From Ignavibacteria bacterium (GTDB lineage: Bacteria; Bacteroidota; Ignavibacteria; Tepidaquicellales; Tepidaquicellaceae), in NCBI GenBank assembly GCA_028714695.1, contig JAQTLX010000002.1, positions 226,875-290,874 on the forward strand: 64,000 bases of DNA, written 5' to 3'. Positions within the stretch are counted from its first letter, which is position 1; every line of letters starts with the position of its first letter. Of the stretch, positions 28,652-37,199 are shown one piece after another. The notes below the pieces were generated by a model. That model was not told where the DNA came from. It made no database searches and saw only the letters and a program-made list of their open reading frames with translations. A program made the position numbers and the translations under genes.

Positions 28652-30247
28652 ATGAGCAAAAGTGATTATCTGAAAATTATTCTCGGGGCACTTATAACAT
28701 TATCAATCACTCTTTTTTTGTCAGACAAAGCTAGGGTTATAATAAGAGATTTTATTTCTTATTCCTTTAAATCGGTTTGGAATCATATTTACTTAGCAAT
28801 CATATCATTAATTATTCTATGCTCAACATATTTTGTTTTTTTAGATTTTTATGATAGTACTCTGAAATATGCTATTTTTATTACTATATATTCAATTATC
28901 ATTATTTCAATAATATGTTGCTATTCTTTATATCTTAGTCTATTTAGAAAATTAAATGGAAATTATATTGCAATTGCAGGATGTTTTACAATTGATACTA
29001 AGGGAATGTTCACAATTGATTCTGATTCAGAACGGATATCGAATCTTATTTATGAAAAGGCCTATGAATACAGTAAAAATCATTTATCATTTAGCAACAA
29101 TTATTTCTCGATATATAATCAAATTATACCCAAATTTATTGCAACGATAATTGGAATTAATCGCGTGAAAAAATACTTAACATGGAGAATCAGAAGAGGC
29201 GATTACAATACCGTATTGTATATTATAAAAAATAATAACAGTAGCCACTTAGAGTATATAATTATTGCAAATGAATTTAATTTTAATACTATCGATGGTT
29301 TTTCTAATATAGGTGGCTTTTTCTCATTTCTTTCAGCCGAAAATAAAATTGTAGACGCATCTATAATTGATGCTTCAGCAATGTTTTATATATTAGTGAT
29401 TGGGCAAAGTCTTTTGGATCCATTAATGGATAATAAGGACTATGAGCAAGCAAATAAGTTAATAATGAAATCTAAAGAATTACTTGACCAGTGCTTTAAA
29501 TTAGTTGATTTATATTATGATCCAGATAATAAAATATTACTAAATATTCGAAATATGTGGTCAAGTCAATTTGAATATTATCATGGTTGGTATTTCTATT
29601 ATACAAATAATTTAAAAACATCCGTACAGTATTTTATAAATGCATTAAATATTAATATGTATTATCCTTATGAAAGCTATGATGAATTTATTCGGGAATA
29701 TACAAAACAAGAAGTTATTGAAGTGACTAAAACTACCGATGATATATACAACAGTATGAAAAATAATAAAGATAATGTTAAGGAACATATAGGCGAATCC
29801 AGAATACAACGAGAAGAAATTATAAAATCATTGAAATATAGATTTCCTCTTACAATTAATATATTGAAAAGTATAATCGTAAATCATCAAGATGAAATTA
29901 AGGATTTAGTAAAAACGATAAAAGATGAATATAATAAATTAGAGAAAAATCACTTAGATAATCCGCTTACATATTTATTCAAATATGAAATATTTAAATA
30001 TATGAAAAAAGGGAGCAATAAATATAATGAATTGTATGTAGAACGTATACCAGAATGTAAACTGTATTTAAAAAAATGTTTGGAATTAGATGAAAAATAC
30101 GCTTATATATATAACAAATTAGGTTCTATTCTATTCATCGAATCTTTAATAAAAAAAGATAAAACTCTTTTGGATGAAGGTATGGAATATCTAGCAAAAG
30201 GTATGCATATTTATGAAACTATGGGACTAAACATCAGAAATAAGTAA
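28652..30247 (+). CDS. Membrane protein, three helices and a TPR-like cytoplasmic region
   Basis: 531 residues. Three hydrophobic segments lie at about 7-23, 46-64 and 72-97. The remaining 430 residues are hydrophilic and helical. A stretch at about 104-125 (NYIAIAGCFTIDTKG) begins a small alpha-beta domain. TPR-like helix pairs follow, one with YHGWYFYYTNNLKTSVQYF and one near the end with KCLELDEKYAYIYNKLGSI. I know no family for the whole chain. It lies 85 bp after the kinase on the same strand and shares its very low GC (10 of 60 bases in 28861-28920), so it likely belongs to the same unit. Confidence 0.7.
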   Translation: MSKSDYLKIILGALITLSITLFLSDKARVIIRDFISYSFKSVWNHIYLAIISLIILCSTYFVFLDFYDSTLKYAIFITIYSIIIISIICCYSLYLSLFRKLNGNYIAIAGCFTIDTKGMFTIDSDSERISNLIYEKAYEYSKNHLSFSNNYFSIYNQIIPKFIATIIGINRVKKYLTWRIRRGDYNTVLYIIKNNNSSHLEYIIIANEFNFNTIDGFSNIGGFFSFLSAENKIVDASIIDASAMFYILVIGQSLLDPLMDNKDYEQANKLIMKSKELLDQCFKLVDLYYDPDNKILLNIRNMWSSQFEYYHGWYFYYTNNLKTSVQYFINALNINMYYPYESYDEFIREYTKQEVIEVTKTTDDIYNSMKNNKDNVKEHIGESRIQREEIIKSLKYRFPLTINILKSIIVNHQDEIKDLVKTIKDEYNKLEKNHLDNPLTYLFKYEIFKYMKKGSNKYNELYVERIPECKLYLKKCLELDEKYAYIYNKLGSILFIESLIKKDKTLLDEGMEYLAKGMHIYETMGLNIRNK

Positions 30248-30373
30248 ATAATGCTGGTTATTTCAAACTTGGAATGAATAAACTAATCCTAAGATAAAGC
30301 CTATAAAGATAATAAATTTGTATATCTTAAACATATTTATACTCCGTACTAGTATTCTCATTATAATTATTCT

Positions 30374-30446
30374 CATTTCCCAATCCAGTAATCTTTTGGC
30401 AGAAATAAATTAAGACATGAACTGTTGTAGAATGTGTAATTGATGT
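30374..30446 (-). pseudogene. Displaced 3' end of a paralogue of the gene at 30961-31512
   Basis: On the minus strand the last codons read INYTFYNSSCLNLFLPKDYW and IGK, stop. The end of the intact neighbour reads IDYTFDNTSYLNLSLPKDYW and IGK. DNA identity over about 73 bp is high by eye. Nothing upstream continues the protein; a different decayed gene abuts it. Confidence 0.8.
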
Positions 30447-30452
30447 TCTTGC

Positions 30453-30701
30453 CTATCTGCTATTTCCTTTTGTTTCATCAATCTGATTGCAATAACTTTT
30501 TATCAGCGCGTCTTTTTTTGCGTTTGATGTTTCCAGGTTTAATTTTTCCGCTTTGAGTGATTCGCATTTCTTATCGAGTTATGTGACTTCCTATTTAAGG
30601 GCTTCAAGTTGTTCATTCGGCACGTCTTTGTTGACGTATCCGCAGGAGGAGATGAAAATTGAAATTACGAATCCGGTGATTGCATAATTTAGTGTTTTCA
30701 T
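30453..30701 (-). pseudogene. Decayed small lipoprotein gene
   Basis: From the ATG at 30701 the frame encodes a lipoprotein signal with lipobox ending in SSCG (Cys20), then VNKDVPNEQLEALK. It meets TAG after codon 36, TAA four codons later, and continues in frame with a charged coiled-coil-like stretch (LDKKCESLKAEKLNLE) to a TAG at 30453. The two internal stops mark it as broken. It lies 6 bp from the displaced 3' end at 30374-30446, as if two remnants were joined. Confidence 0.75.
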
Positions 30702-30703
30702 GT

Positions 30704-30901
30704 AGATGCCGCTCGCCGCGGTGAGCTATTAATTTATGATTCAACTATCTACCAAGATGCCGCCCGCCCGGGCGGACTTTTATTTTAATATTATTTTCTA
30801 CTAAGATGCCGCTCGTCTAGGCGAGCTTAAAGAATATTTATTGAAAATAAATCCACAATATAAATCCACAATCAAGATACCGCTCGCCCAGGCGAGTTTA
30901 A
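30704..30901. repeat. Four REP-like palindromic repeats
   Basis: Copies of AAGATGCCGCTCGCC..GGCGAGCTT-type sequence start near 30704, 30754, 30803 and 30874. The palindrome core varies but keeps pairing: GCTCGCC/GGTGAGC, GCCCGCCCGGGCGG, GCTCGTCTAGGCGAGC and GCTCGCCCAGGCGAG. Intervals are about 50, 49 and 71 bp and the DNA between is AT-rich and unrelated. Changes on one arm are matched on the other, which points to selection for a hairpin. Confidence 0.85.
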
Positions 30902-30960
30902 AGATTAATTAGTGAAAATATATCCGCTATTTACATGCATAATTTATATTCACATTATAT

Positions 30961-31512
30961 CTATTTCCCAATCCAGTAATCTTTTGGCAGAGATAAATTG
31001 AGATACGATGTGTTGTCGAATGTGTAATCGATGTCTATGTCTATGTTGAAATCACCGGGGATGAAGTATATGGGAATGAAGGTTACGAACGTTACGAATG
31101 AACTTACGCGGATAGGGAATCGGATTATCATGCTTTCGGTTTTTCCGCATTTGTTGCGTGTTATCTGAATTTCATAGTAATTGTCGAATATGTAACCCTG
31201 ATTCGATGCTTTGAAATTCATTGTGTACGTTGTTTTTGATGCCGTGCATATAACGCTTCTTTTGAAGTCCAAGTCTTTTCTTTCGTTGAATTTACTCCAA
31301 TCGTATTTTGACGAGTCGTGTCCGAACGGGTTTGCAAGTATATCGGTGTTCTTGTTTTCATACTGCACGAGATCGATTTTGTATTCACTGCTGCATGTGT
31401 CACCGTGTGATACGAGTTCCTCGAGCCGGAATTTGAATACGTATTCGGGCGACTGCGCGCGCGAGGCAGCCGTGAAGAGAATGAAGAACAATGCAAGATA
31501 TAAGGTTCTCAT
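30961..31512 (-). CDS. Hypothetical secreted protein
   Basis: 183 residues with a signal peptide (MRTLYLALFFILFTAASRA, cleaved near AQS). The mature part is rich in beta strands and has two Cys pairs (TCSSEY, VICTAS, NKCGK). The end is a near-palindromic run of Asp, Ile and Tyr (FNIDIDIDYTF). No family recognised. A second, broken copy of its 3' end lies 515 bp away at 30374-30446, so a paralogue once existed here. It sits in the repeat-rich region and is flanked by heptamer arrays upstream. Confidence 0.62.
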   Translation of the reverse strand: MRTLYLALFFILFTAASRAQSPEYVFKFRLEELVSHGDTCSSEYKIDLVQYENKNTDILANPFGHDSSKYDWSKFNERKDLDFKRSVICTASKTTYTMNFKASNQGYIFDNYYEIQITRNKCGKTESMIIRFPIRVSSFVTFVTFIPIYFIPGDFNIDIDIDYTFDNTSYLNLSLPKDYWIGK

Positions 31513-31536
31513 GATTATCTTGTTTTATGTTATACC

Positions 31537-31564
31537 AAAAATTAAAAATTAAAAATCAAAAATA
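31537..31564. repeat. 7-bp tandem repeat, 4 copies
   Basis: AAAAATT twice, then AAAAATC and AAAAATA, 25 bp upstream of the start of the minus-strand gene ending at 30961. Confidence 0.75.
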
Positions 31565-31636
31565 CATATAAAAAATAAAATATTTCTGCCACAATCCCAG
31601 TCAAAAAACGTCCGGGGATGACAAAGAGCGGATTAT

Positions 31637-31815
31637 AATTAAGCCGCGAATTAACGCTAATTGATACTAATTTAAGATCGTACGCCACGGATTAACACGA
31701 ATTTCACTAATAAAGCAAGAACTATTTCCATTACCCGCGGGAAAGAAAGAAAAATACTGGTTCCGCTGAAAGAGCAAGAGCTTAAAGCCGCGAATTATCA
31801 CGAATTACACTTTTA
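31637..31815. repeat. Degenerate GCCGCGAATTA-type intergenic phrases
   Basis: AGCCGCGAATTAACGCTAATT at about 31641, GCCACGGATTAACACGAATT at about 31683 and AAGCCGCGAATTATCACGAATT near 31786 are variants of one phrase. Its complement (TTAGCGTAAATTCGCGGC) closes the 45-bp array near 24910, and CCGCAGATTTACACGGATT is found at about 52911. No coding potential. Confidence 0.6.
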
Positions 31816-31834
31816 TATGCTTTTGTTCTTAAAA

Positions 31835-31869
31835 CTTGATTCTTGCTTCTTGATTCTTGATTCTTGTTT
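31835..31869. repeat. 7-bp tandem repeat, 5 copies
   Basis: CTTGATT, CTTGCTT, CTTGATT, CTTGATT, CTTGTTT, ending 6 bp before the stop codon of the minus-strand gene at 31876. Confidence 0.85.
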
Positions 31870-31875
31870 TCAATA

Positions 31876-32637
31876 TTACTTCTCATTTACCTTCGCCACG
31901 CTTATGTAATTACCTATCCGCGACTGGACGTTGCGGTCGTCTGTGTCCCAGAGACCGTTTCTGAACATAATGGCGGCGTGCACAGGCTGATTCAGGTATC
32001 TATCAATTTCGTCTTTCTTTACGCTGCTGTCGCTGAATTTAATGAAATATTTTATTCCCTGTATTTCGAAAAAGTAATCGAAGACGTCATTAAGTTTCCT
32101 GTCAGCCTTGGTGACAAAATTCTCTTTTAAAAATTTTCCTTCCAGCCAGTACGATGTAAATGGATCATATTCTTTCCTGTATATAAAATCGAATGCCGAG
32201 TTTTGATTTTCCACTCTCGCTTTGCAAATTCCGTAACCGCTGAAATCGTATATTATTCTCTGCGGGAAATCGTGTTTCGGATTTTCGAATGTAAATTTCA
32301 TGTCTTTGTATTCAGCAAGCACGAAACATATGTCGCCCTGAGGTTTTTCGGGATTTTCTTCCATTACTGTTGCGCAGTAATTGAGTTCTCCGTTAATATA
32401 TTTTATGCTCAGTATTTCGGCGAGGAATGAACTTACGCTGTCAGCATAAATTGTCTGTCCGGATAATTCGAAAGGGGAGAGCGCGCTCCACTTTTCCGTT
32501 GTTGTATCTTTGTCAGTACGCATTACCCATGTGCCGAGAAATAGGTGAGTAGGATATTCTTCGACCTGTGAATAAATATTATTGCAAATGAATATTAAAG
32601 CAAAAAATGTTATTAAAACAAGTGTTTGTTTTTTCAT
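31876..32637 (-). CDS. Exported DUF6265-like protein
   Basis: 253 residues with a signal peptide (about 1-23, ending IYSQ). The N-terminal half has the DUF6265-type layout: FLGTWVMR, EKWSALSPFELSGQ, then a Phe-rich strand and FENPKHDFPQRIIYDFSGYG, then KARVE. These proteins form a small beta barrel of unknown role. The C-terminal half (about 165-253) is another beta-rich segment (IQGIKYFIKFSDSSVK; NQPVHAAIMFRNGLW) without a family I know. Isolated gene in a repeat-rich stretch. Confidence 0.68.
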   Translation of the reverse strand: MKKQTLVLITFFALIFICNNIYSQVEEYPTHLFLGTWVMRTDKDTTTEKWSALSPFELSGQTIYADSVSSFLAEILSIKYINGELNYCATVMEENPEKPQGDICFVLAEYKDMKFTFENPKHDFPQRIIYDFSGYGICKARVENQNSAFDFIYRKEYDPFTSYWLEGKFLKENFVTKADRKLNDVFDYFFEIQGIKYFIKFSDSSVKKDEIDRYLNQPVHAAIMFRNGLWDTDDRNVQSRIGNYISVAKVNEK

Positions 32638-32731
32638 GTGTATCGGGATGTTTCATTAAATTAGTAATTTTTATACAACTGATTAAAGGGAAATGTTTCG
32701 AATTTTTGTACGGTGCCCGGAAAGTATAAAA

Positions 32732-32754
32732 AAACCCGTTCTGTGAACGGGTTT
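32732..32754 (-). terminator. Terminator of the pepF-leuC-leuD operon
   Basis: Stem AACCCGTTC/GAACGGGTT (32733-32741, 32745-32753) with a 3-nt loop and seven or more T on the minus strand, 130 bp after leuD. It also has TTTT on the plus side. Confidence 0.8.
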
Positions 32755-32761
32755 TCCCTAG

Positions 32762-32860
32762 ATTCCGGCGTTCACCGGAATGACAAACTATATTTGTTTT
32801 TTTTATTTCTATCTTCTAACTTCTAACCCGCCACGGCGGGTCTCCATTTGCTATCGCAAA
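32762..32860. repeat. Three short intergenic palindromes
   Basis: ATTCCGG-CGTTCA-CCGGAAT followed by GACAAA (32762-32787); CCCGCC-AC-GGCGGG (32827-32840); and TTTGC-TATC-GCAAA (32847-32860). Such phrases occur as dispersed repeats in many bacteria. CTTCTAA is also repeated twice at about 32815-32825. Confidence 0.65.
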
Positions 32861-32883
32861 TTCCGACTTCTAGATTCTAAAAA

Positions 32884-33384
32884 TCACTTCTTCGCGTATA
32901 ACTCAACTACTTTCTTCCTCGTATAAGGAACCAGTCCGCCGGCGTTTACGATTGCCATTCTTGCTGCGGGGAGGGGGATTGTAGAGAATTCTTTACCTTT
33001 TGTTTTATTTATTACTTTATCGCCCTTAAGTTCTATTTCATCGCCGAGTTCCGCTTCAATATCGGGACAGGTGATTAGATTAAGTCCGAGGTTGATTGAG
33101 TTCTGTAAAAATATACGAGCGTAATTTTTCGCTATTACAACGAGTCCGTGACCGAGAATCGTCGATGCCGCCTGTTCGCGTGATGAACCGCATCCGAAAT
33201 TATTTCCGCCTATAAGCACGCTTCCTGCGGGATATTCCTTTGCAACGAGTTTCTTGTTGAGGTCTGTGTAATCCGCAAAACAATACTGCGGCGTTTCCGT
33301 CGGCAGTACAGTTGCCATGTATCTTCCCGGATAAATCGCGTCCGTGGAAATATCGTCTCCGAATATATAAATTACTTTAGACAT
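32884..33384 (-). CDS. leuD: 3-isopropylmalate dehydratase small subunit
   Basis: 166 residues, the short LeuD form that pairs with a LeuC2/HacA-type large subunit. FGDDISTDAIYPGRYM at the start and GGNNFGCGSSREQA carry the substrate-binding and swivel residues. With LeuC it isomerises 2-isopropylmalate to 3-isopropylmalate in leucine synthesis. Related heterodimers act on homoaconitate or methylmalate, so the exact substrate is inferred. The start lies 1 bp after the leuC stop. leuA and leuB are not in the window. Confidence 0.9.
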   Translation of the reverse strand: MSKVIYIFGDDISTDAIYPGRYMATVLPTETPQYCFADYTDLNKKLVAKEYPAGSVLIGGNNFGCGSSREQAASTILGHGLVVIAKNYARIFLQNSINLGLNLITCPDIEAELGDEIELKGDKVINKTKGKEFSTIPLPAARMAIVNAGGLVPYTRKKVVELYAKK

Positions 33385-33385
33385 A

Positions 33386-34675
33386 TTAATTTACTCCTTT
33401 CTCAGGGCATGTGATGAAACCTGTAACCGCGCTTGTTGCCGCAGTTGCAGGCGAGCAGAGATATACATCACCCTTTGGATTGCCCATTCTGCCTTTGAAA
33501 TTCCTGTTTGTTGTTGATAGCGCTGTTTCGCCGTCGCCTAATGCGCCCTGATGAACACCGAGACAACAACCGCAGCCCGGATTCATTATGATTGCGCCTG
33601 AATCGGCGAAGATTTCAAGAAGACCCTGCTTCATTGCTTTTTTGTAAATGCTCCACGATGCCGGGAAAATAAGCATTCTTGTGTCTTCCGCAACTTTCTT
33701 TCCTTTTAATATTTTTGCCGCTATTTCGAGGTCATCGAGTCTTCCGTTCGTGCATGAACCGATTACTATCTGGTCGATTTTTACTTTATCGACTTTGCTT
33801 ATCGGCTTTACGTTGTCTACTGTGTGCGGTAAAGCAATCTGGGGTTCGAATTCGTTTGCATCTATTTCGATAATCTGACAGTATTTTGCATCTGCATCAG
33901 GCAGTACGTTTTCGATTTTATCCGTTACGCCCGCTTCTTTCAGATACCTTGCTGTTTCTTCATCGCCCGGAACAATACCCGATGTTGCGCCTGCTTCTAC
34001 CGACATATTGCAAAGTGTAAGTCTTCCGGACATAGGCATATTTCTGATTGCCTCGCCGTGGAATTCTATTGCCTTGAAGTTTGCGCCCTGTGCGGAAATT
34101 TTTCCGATGATGTAAAGTATAAGGTCTTTAGGATAAACGTTATCTTTGAATTTTCCGTTTACGACAACCTTGATTGTTTCCGGAACTTCGACGTTAAGTA
34201 CCGAACCAAGCGACCATACGCTTGCCATTTCAGTCGCGCCGATTCCGAAAGAGAACGCGCCGAATGCGCCGTGAGTGGTTGTATGGCTGTCCGTGCCGAC
34301 TACAACGTAACCCGGTCTTACGTATCCGTATTCAGCAAGAATCTGATGGCAGATGCCGCCTTCATCCGAACGGATGTCATGGAATTTCGATATTCCGTTT
34401 GCTTTTACAAAATTTCTTATTTTTTTCTGATTGGTTGCAGTCTTTGAACTTTCTGCAGGTACCCTGTGGTCAAAAATTATTGCAATCCTTTCGGGGTTCC
34501 AGACTTTCGGCTCTATGCCGGTTCCCTGAAAGACTTCGTTAAATTGATTTATTACGAGTGCTGCGTTTTCATGTGACATAGCAACGTTTACTTCGGGTTC
34601 GAGAACGTCACCGGGTTTAACCGATGCCTTTCCGGATGCTTTCGCAAGGATTTTCTCGACTATTGTCATACCCAT
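33386..34675 (-). CDS. leuC: 3-isopropylmalate dehydratase large subunit
   Basis: 429 residues, the shorter LeuC2/archaeal-type aconitase family. The three [4Fe-4S] cysteines are in VIGSCTNGRLDDL and NPGCGCCLGVHQGAL. The substrate block GTDSHTTTHGAFGAFSFGIG is complete. Starts with MGMTIVEKILAKASGK. It follows pepF on the same strand after 39 bp and leads into leuD. The pairing of leucine genes with a peptidase suggests shared amino-acid control, but no leader peptide or T-box was seen. Confidence 0.93.
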   Translation of the reverse strand: MGMTIVEKILAKASGKASVKPGDVLEPEVNVAMSHENAALVINQFNEVFQGTGIEPKVWNPERIAIIFDHRVPAESSKTATNQKKIRNFVKANGISKFHDIRSDEGGICHQILAEYGYVRPGYVVVGTDSHTTTHGAFGAFSFGIGATEMASVWSLGSVLNVEVPETIKVVVNGKFKDNVYPKDLILYIIGKISAQGANFKAIEFHGEAIRNMPMSGRLTLCNMSVEAGATSGIVPGDEETARYLKEAGVTDKIENVLPDADAKYCQIIEIDANEFEPQIALPHTVDNVKPISKVDKVKIDQIVIGSCTNGRLDDLEIAAKILKGKKVAEDTRMLIFPASWSIYKKAMKQGLLEIFADSGAIIMNPGCGCCLGVHQGALGDGETALSTTNRNFKGRMGNPKGDVYLCSPATAATSAVTGFITCPEKGVN

Positions 34676-34714
34676 AAGAGAATGCTCCTGTTTTTTATTT
34701 TTTTAAAATTAGAA

Positions 34715-36613
34715 CTATTTTATATTAAGTCTTTCCATTATTTTTTCCATTTCGGTGACGAGGTCGCCGAATCTCTTGAATGCCTTTAAGTAAGGTTCTT
34801 TTGTCGTCATATCGACGCCCGCTCTTTTTAAAATCTCAACGGGATAATCGCTGCCGCCTGATTTAAGCATTGTCAGGTATGCGTCTCTTTCCTTTTCAGT
34901 ACCGTTCGACACCAATTCAGCAAGCGCCATCGACGAAATTATCGCCGTGCTGTACTGGAATACGTAGAAGTTATAATAGAAGTGCGGAATCTTGCTCCAC
35001 TCAACCTGAATGTAATCGTCAACTTCGCAGACTCCTTTATCATGCCCGTAATACTCTCTTGTAAGGTCGAGATATTTTTTATCAAGCCAGTCCGATGTAA
35101 GCGAGTTTCCTTCTTCAACTTTCTTATGCATTGCAAGTTCAAAATCGGAGAATAAAGTTTGTCTGTAAAGTGTTCCTCTTACCTGGTCAAGATATGAATC
35201 GAGAATGTACAATTTGAACATATCGTCTGTTTCATTCTTAAGCAGATAAAGCATCAGCATATTTTCATTGAACGTGGATGCGATTTCTGCAATGAATGTT
35301 GCGTAGCCCGATGTGGAGTAAGGCTGATATTTGTCGGACAGATAAGAATGCATTGCGTGACCGAGTTCGTGCGCCATTGTCGATACCGCGTCGTATTTGC
35401 CGTTATAGTTCAGTTTTATATAAGGATGAACGCCGTAAACGCCGCCTGAATAGGCTCCGCTTTCTTTTCCCTTATTCGGATAAATGTCCATCCATCTGTT
35501 TGTGAATGCCGTTTCAAGTGCGTCCTGATATTCTTTGCCGAGAGGTTTCAAGGATTCTGTAATGAATTTCTTGCTGTCTTCAAGCGAAAATGTTTTATCC
35601 ACGGAAGGAACAGCGGAGGCATAAATATCTTCGTATCTGTATTTATCGAGTTTTAAAAGTCTTTGTTTGAGTTTCAGATATCTGTGAAGCGGAGTGAGAT
35701 TTTCCTTAACGCTTGTTACGAGTTGATTGTAAACGTCAACAGGAATATTGTCGTCGAAAAGACGCGCTTCAAGACAATTGTCGAAATTTCTTACCTTTGC
35801 ACCGAACAGGTGAGTCTTAACCGCGCCGTCCTGTAAAAGTGCAAGAGAATTTTCGAATTTCTTTCCGTGTTTCCAGAATTCCCTCATAACCATGCTGCGA
35901 ATTTTGGGATCTTTGTCGCTGCGGTACTTTGAATAGTTGGCATAATTTAGCGGAACTTTCTCGCCGTTTATTGTAACTTCAACGGGAGGAAGTTCAACAT
36001 CGTTCAGCATCGTGGAAGTTTTCGAAGGAACGCCCGTGAAGAGACCTGTAAGAGAAACTATTTTTTGTTTCTCTTCGGGGAGCACATGGTCTTTGCTTCT
36101 AAGTACATCTTCAACTCCGAATTTATACGGTGCGAGTTTCGGTTCTTCTTTGAGATATGAATCGAATTTTTCTTTTCCCAGTGCAAGTACATCGGGATTA
36201 AAGAATGCCAGTTTGGCTCCGAAGTTCACGAAAATAGACTGAAGTTCGCCGTCCATTTTCTGGTAATCAGTATTGCTCATATCAACAGCCGCCTGATGCG
36301 AAGTATAACCGTAAAGTCTGGCTGACTTCAGGTTAATCGTATTCAAAAGTTCAAGCATTTCAAGCATATCTTTCGAAGAGGAAGTCCATGTCTTGATTTT
36401 TGCGTCAACCTGTGAAATAAGATTTACGGTTGCATCTTTATCTGCATCCCAGTCGCTTTTTGTTGCGTACAGGTCTTCGATTTTCCAGGTATATTCAACC
36501 GGAATGTCTTTTCTGTCAGTCGTGGAATAATCTTTCACCTGTCCAAAAGCGGTTTGTGAAATTATTGTCATAATACAAATTAAAATTAGTACAATACTTG
36601 TCTTATTATACAT
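34715..36613 (-). CDS. pepF: Oligoendopeptidase F (M3B), exported
   Basis: 632 residues. The zinc site HEXXH is in TMAHELGHAMHSYL, and a Glu ligand is in a FIAEIASTFNE block downstream, as in M3 metallopeptidases. These cut oligopeptides of about 7-17 residues. Most PepF are cytoplasmic, but this one starts with a signal peptide (about 1-24, ending in QTAFGQ), so it should act in the periplasm. That fits peptide feeding alongside the S46 enzyme at 6017. First gene of the likely pepF-leuC-leuD operon. Confidence 0.93.
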   Translation of the reverse strand: MYNKTSIVLILICIMTIISQTAFGQVKDYSTTDRKDIPVEYTWKIEDLYATKSDWDADKDATVNLISQVDAKIKTWTSSSKDMLEMLELLNTINLKSARLYGYTSHQAAVDMSNTDYQKMDGELQSIFVNFGAKLAFFNPDVLALGKEKFDSYLKEEPKLAPYKFGVEDVLRSKDHVLPEEKQKIVSLTGLFTGVPSKTSTMLNDVELPPVEVTINGEKVPLNYANYSKYRSDKDPKIRSMVMREFWKHGKKFENSLALLQDGAVKTHLFGAKVRNFDNCLEARLFDDNIPVDVYNQLVTSVKENLTPLHRYLKLKQRLLKLDKYRYEDIYASAVPSVDKTFSLEDSKKFITESLKPLGKEYQDALETAFTNRWMDIYPNKGKESGAYSGGVYGVHPYIKLNYNGKYDAVSTMAHELGHAMHSYLSDKYQPYSTSGYATFIAEIASTFNENMLMLYLLKNETDDMFKLYILDSYLDQVRGTLYRQTLFSDFELAMHKKVEEGNSLTSDWLDKKYLDLTREYYGHDKGVCEVDDYIQVEWSKIPHFYYNFYVFQYSTAIISSMALAELVSNGTEKERDAYLTMLKSGGSDYPVEILKRAGVDMTTKEPYLKAFKRFGDLVTEMEKIMERLNIK

Positions 36614-36856
36614 AGTCTTATAAAAAATTATAAAATAATTTATTTGAAGACTAATAATATAGTTCTTATTAACCCTAATTTAAATTTAATTATTAGTGGA
36701 TAAACCGCTTTTCCCATATATTTAGTGGGTTTTTAGGTTTCTGAGCAATTATCACCGTGATTTTAAAAATACTTCCAAAGGGTATTCGGAATGAGAATAT
36801 CATTGAAAACTACGTGAATTTTTGGTAAATTTTCTTTTTGGAAATAAATATCATCA

Positions 36857-37144
36857 ATGAAAAAAGTTAAAGCGAAAAACAATTACAAACTCACTCAGCA
36901 GATCGCTGCGAAGAAATCTGCAGGGCAGAAAAGAAGAGACCCCTTTAAAGAAAGAGGTATCGACAGTTTTATTGATTTCCGCGATGTCAAATTGCTGACA
37001 AGATTCCTTAATGAGCAGGGGAAATTGTTACCTGCAAGAATTACAGGTTCAACCGCCAAGATGCAGAGAAAACTCACAACGGCAGTTAAAAGAGCAAGAC
37101 ATCTCGCTTTACTTCCTTTCGTCAGCGAAGGTTCGAAGTACTAG
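36857..37144 (+). CDS. rpsR: 30S ribosomal protein bS18
   Basis: 95 residues. The S18 core is plain: [19 protein letters not shown] and the C-terminal [22 protein letters not shown] block. The N-terminus is longer than in E. coli and very Lys-rich. It stands alone here, not with rpsF and rplI as in many genomes. A strong terminator follows 22 bp downstream. Confidence 0.95.
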   Translation: MKKVKAKNNYKLTQQIAAKKSAGQKRRDPFKERGIDSFIDFRDVKLLTRFLNEQGKLLPARITGSTAKMQRKLTTAVKRARHLALLPFVSEGSKY

Positions 37145-37166
37145 CAAACGGGATATATAAATTATA

Positions 37167-37199
37167 AAACTCCTTTGCCATGCAAAGGAGTTTTTTTAT
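37167..37199 (+). terminator. Terminator of rpsR
   Basis: Stem AAACTCCTTTGC/GCAAAGGAGTTT (37167-37178, 37182-37193) with a 3-nt loop and seven T after the stem. It lies between convergent genes and its left T/A tract may also stop the phosphatase transcript. Confidence 0.92.

Noticed and set aside
30704..30901. CRISPR array from four spaced palindromes
   Set aside because: Intervals are uneven (about 50, 49, 71 bp), the repeats differ in their cores, and there is no leader or cas gene; REP-like is the better reading.
34058..34542. Plus-strand ORFs of 129 and 106 aa
   Set aside because: Both lie opposite leuC, whose protein is clearly conserved; they are shadows.
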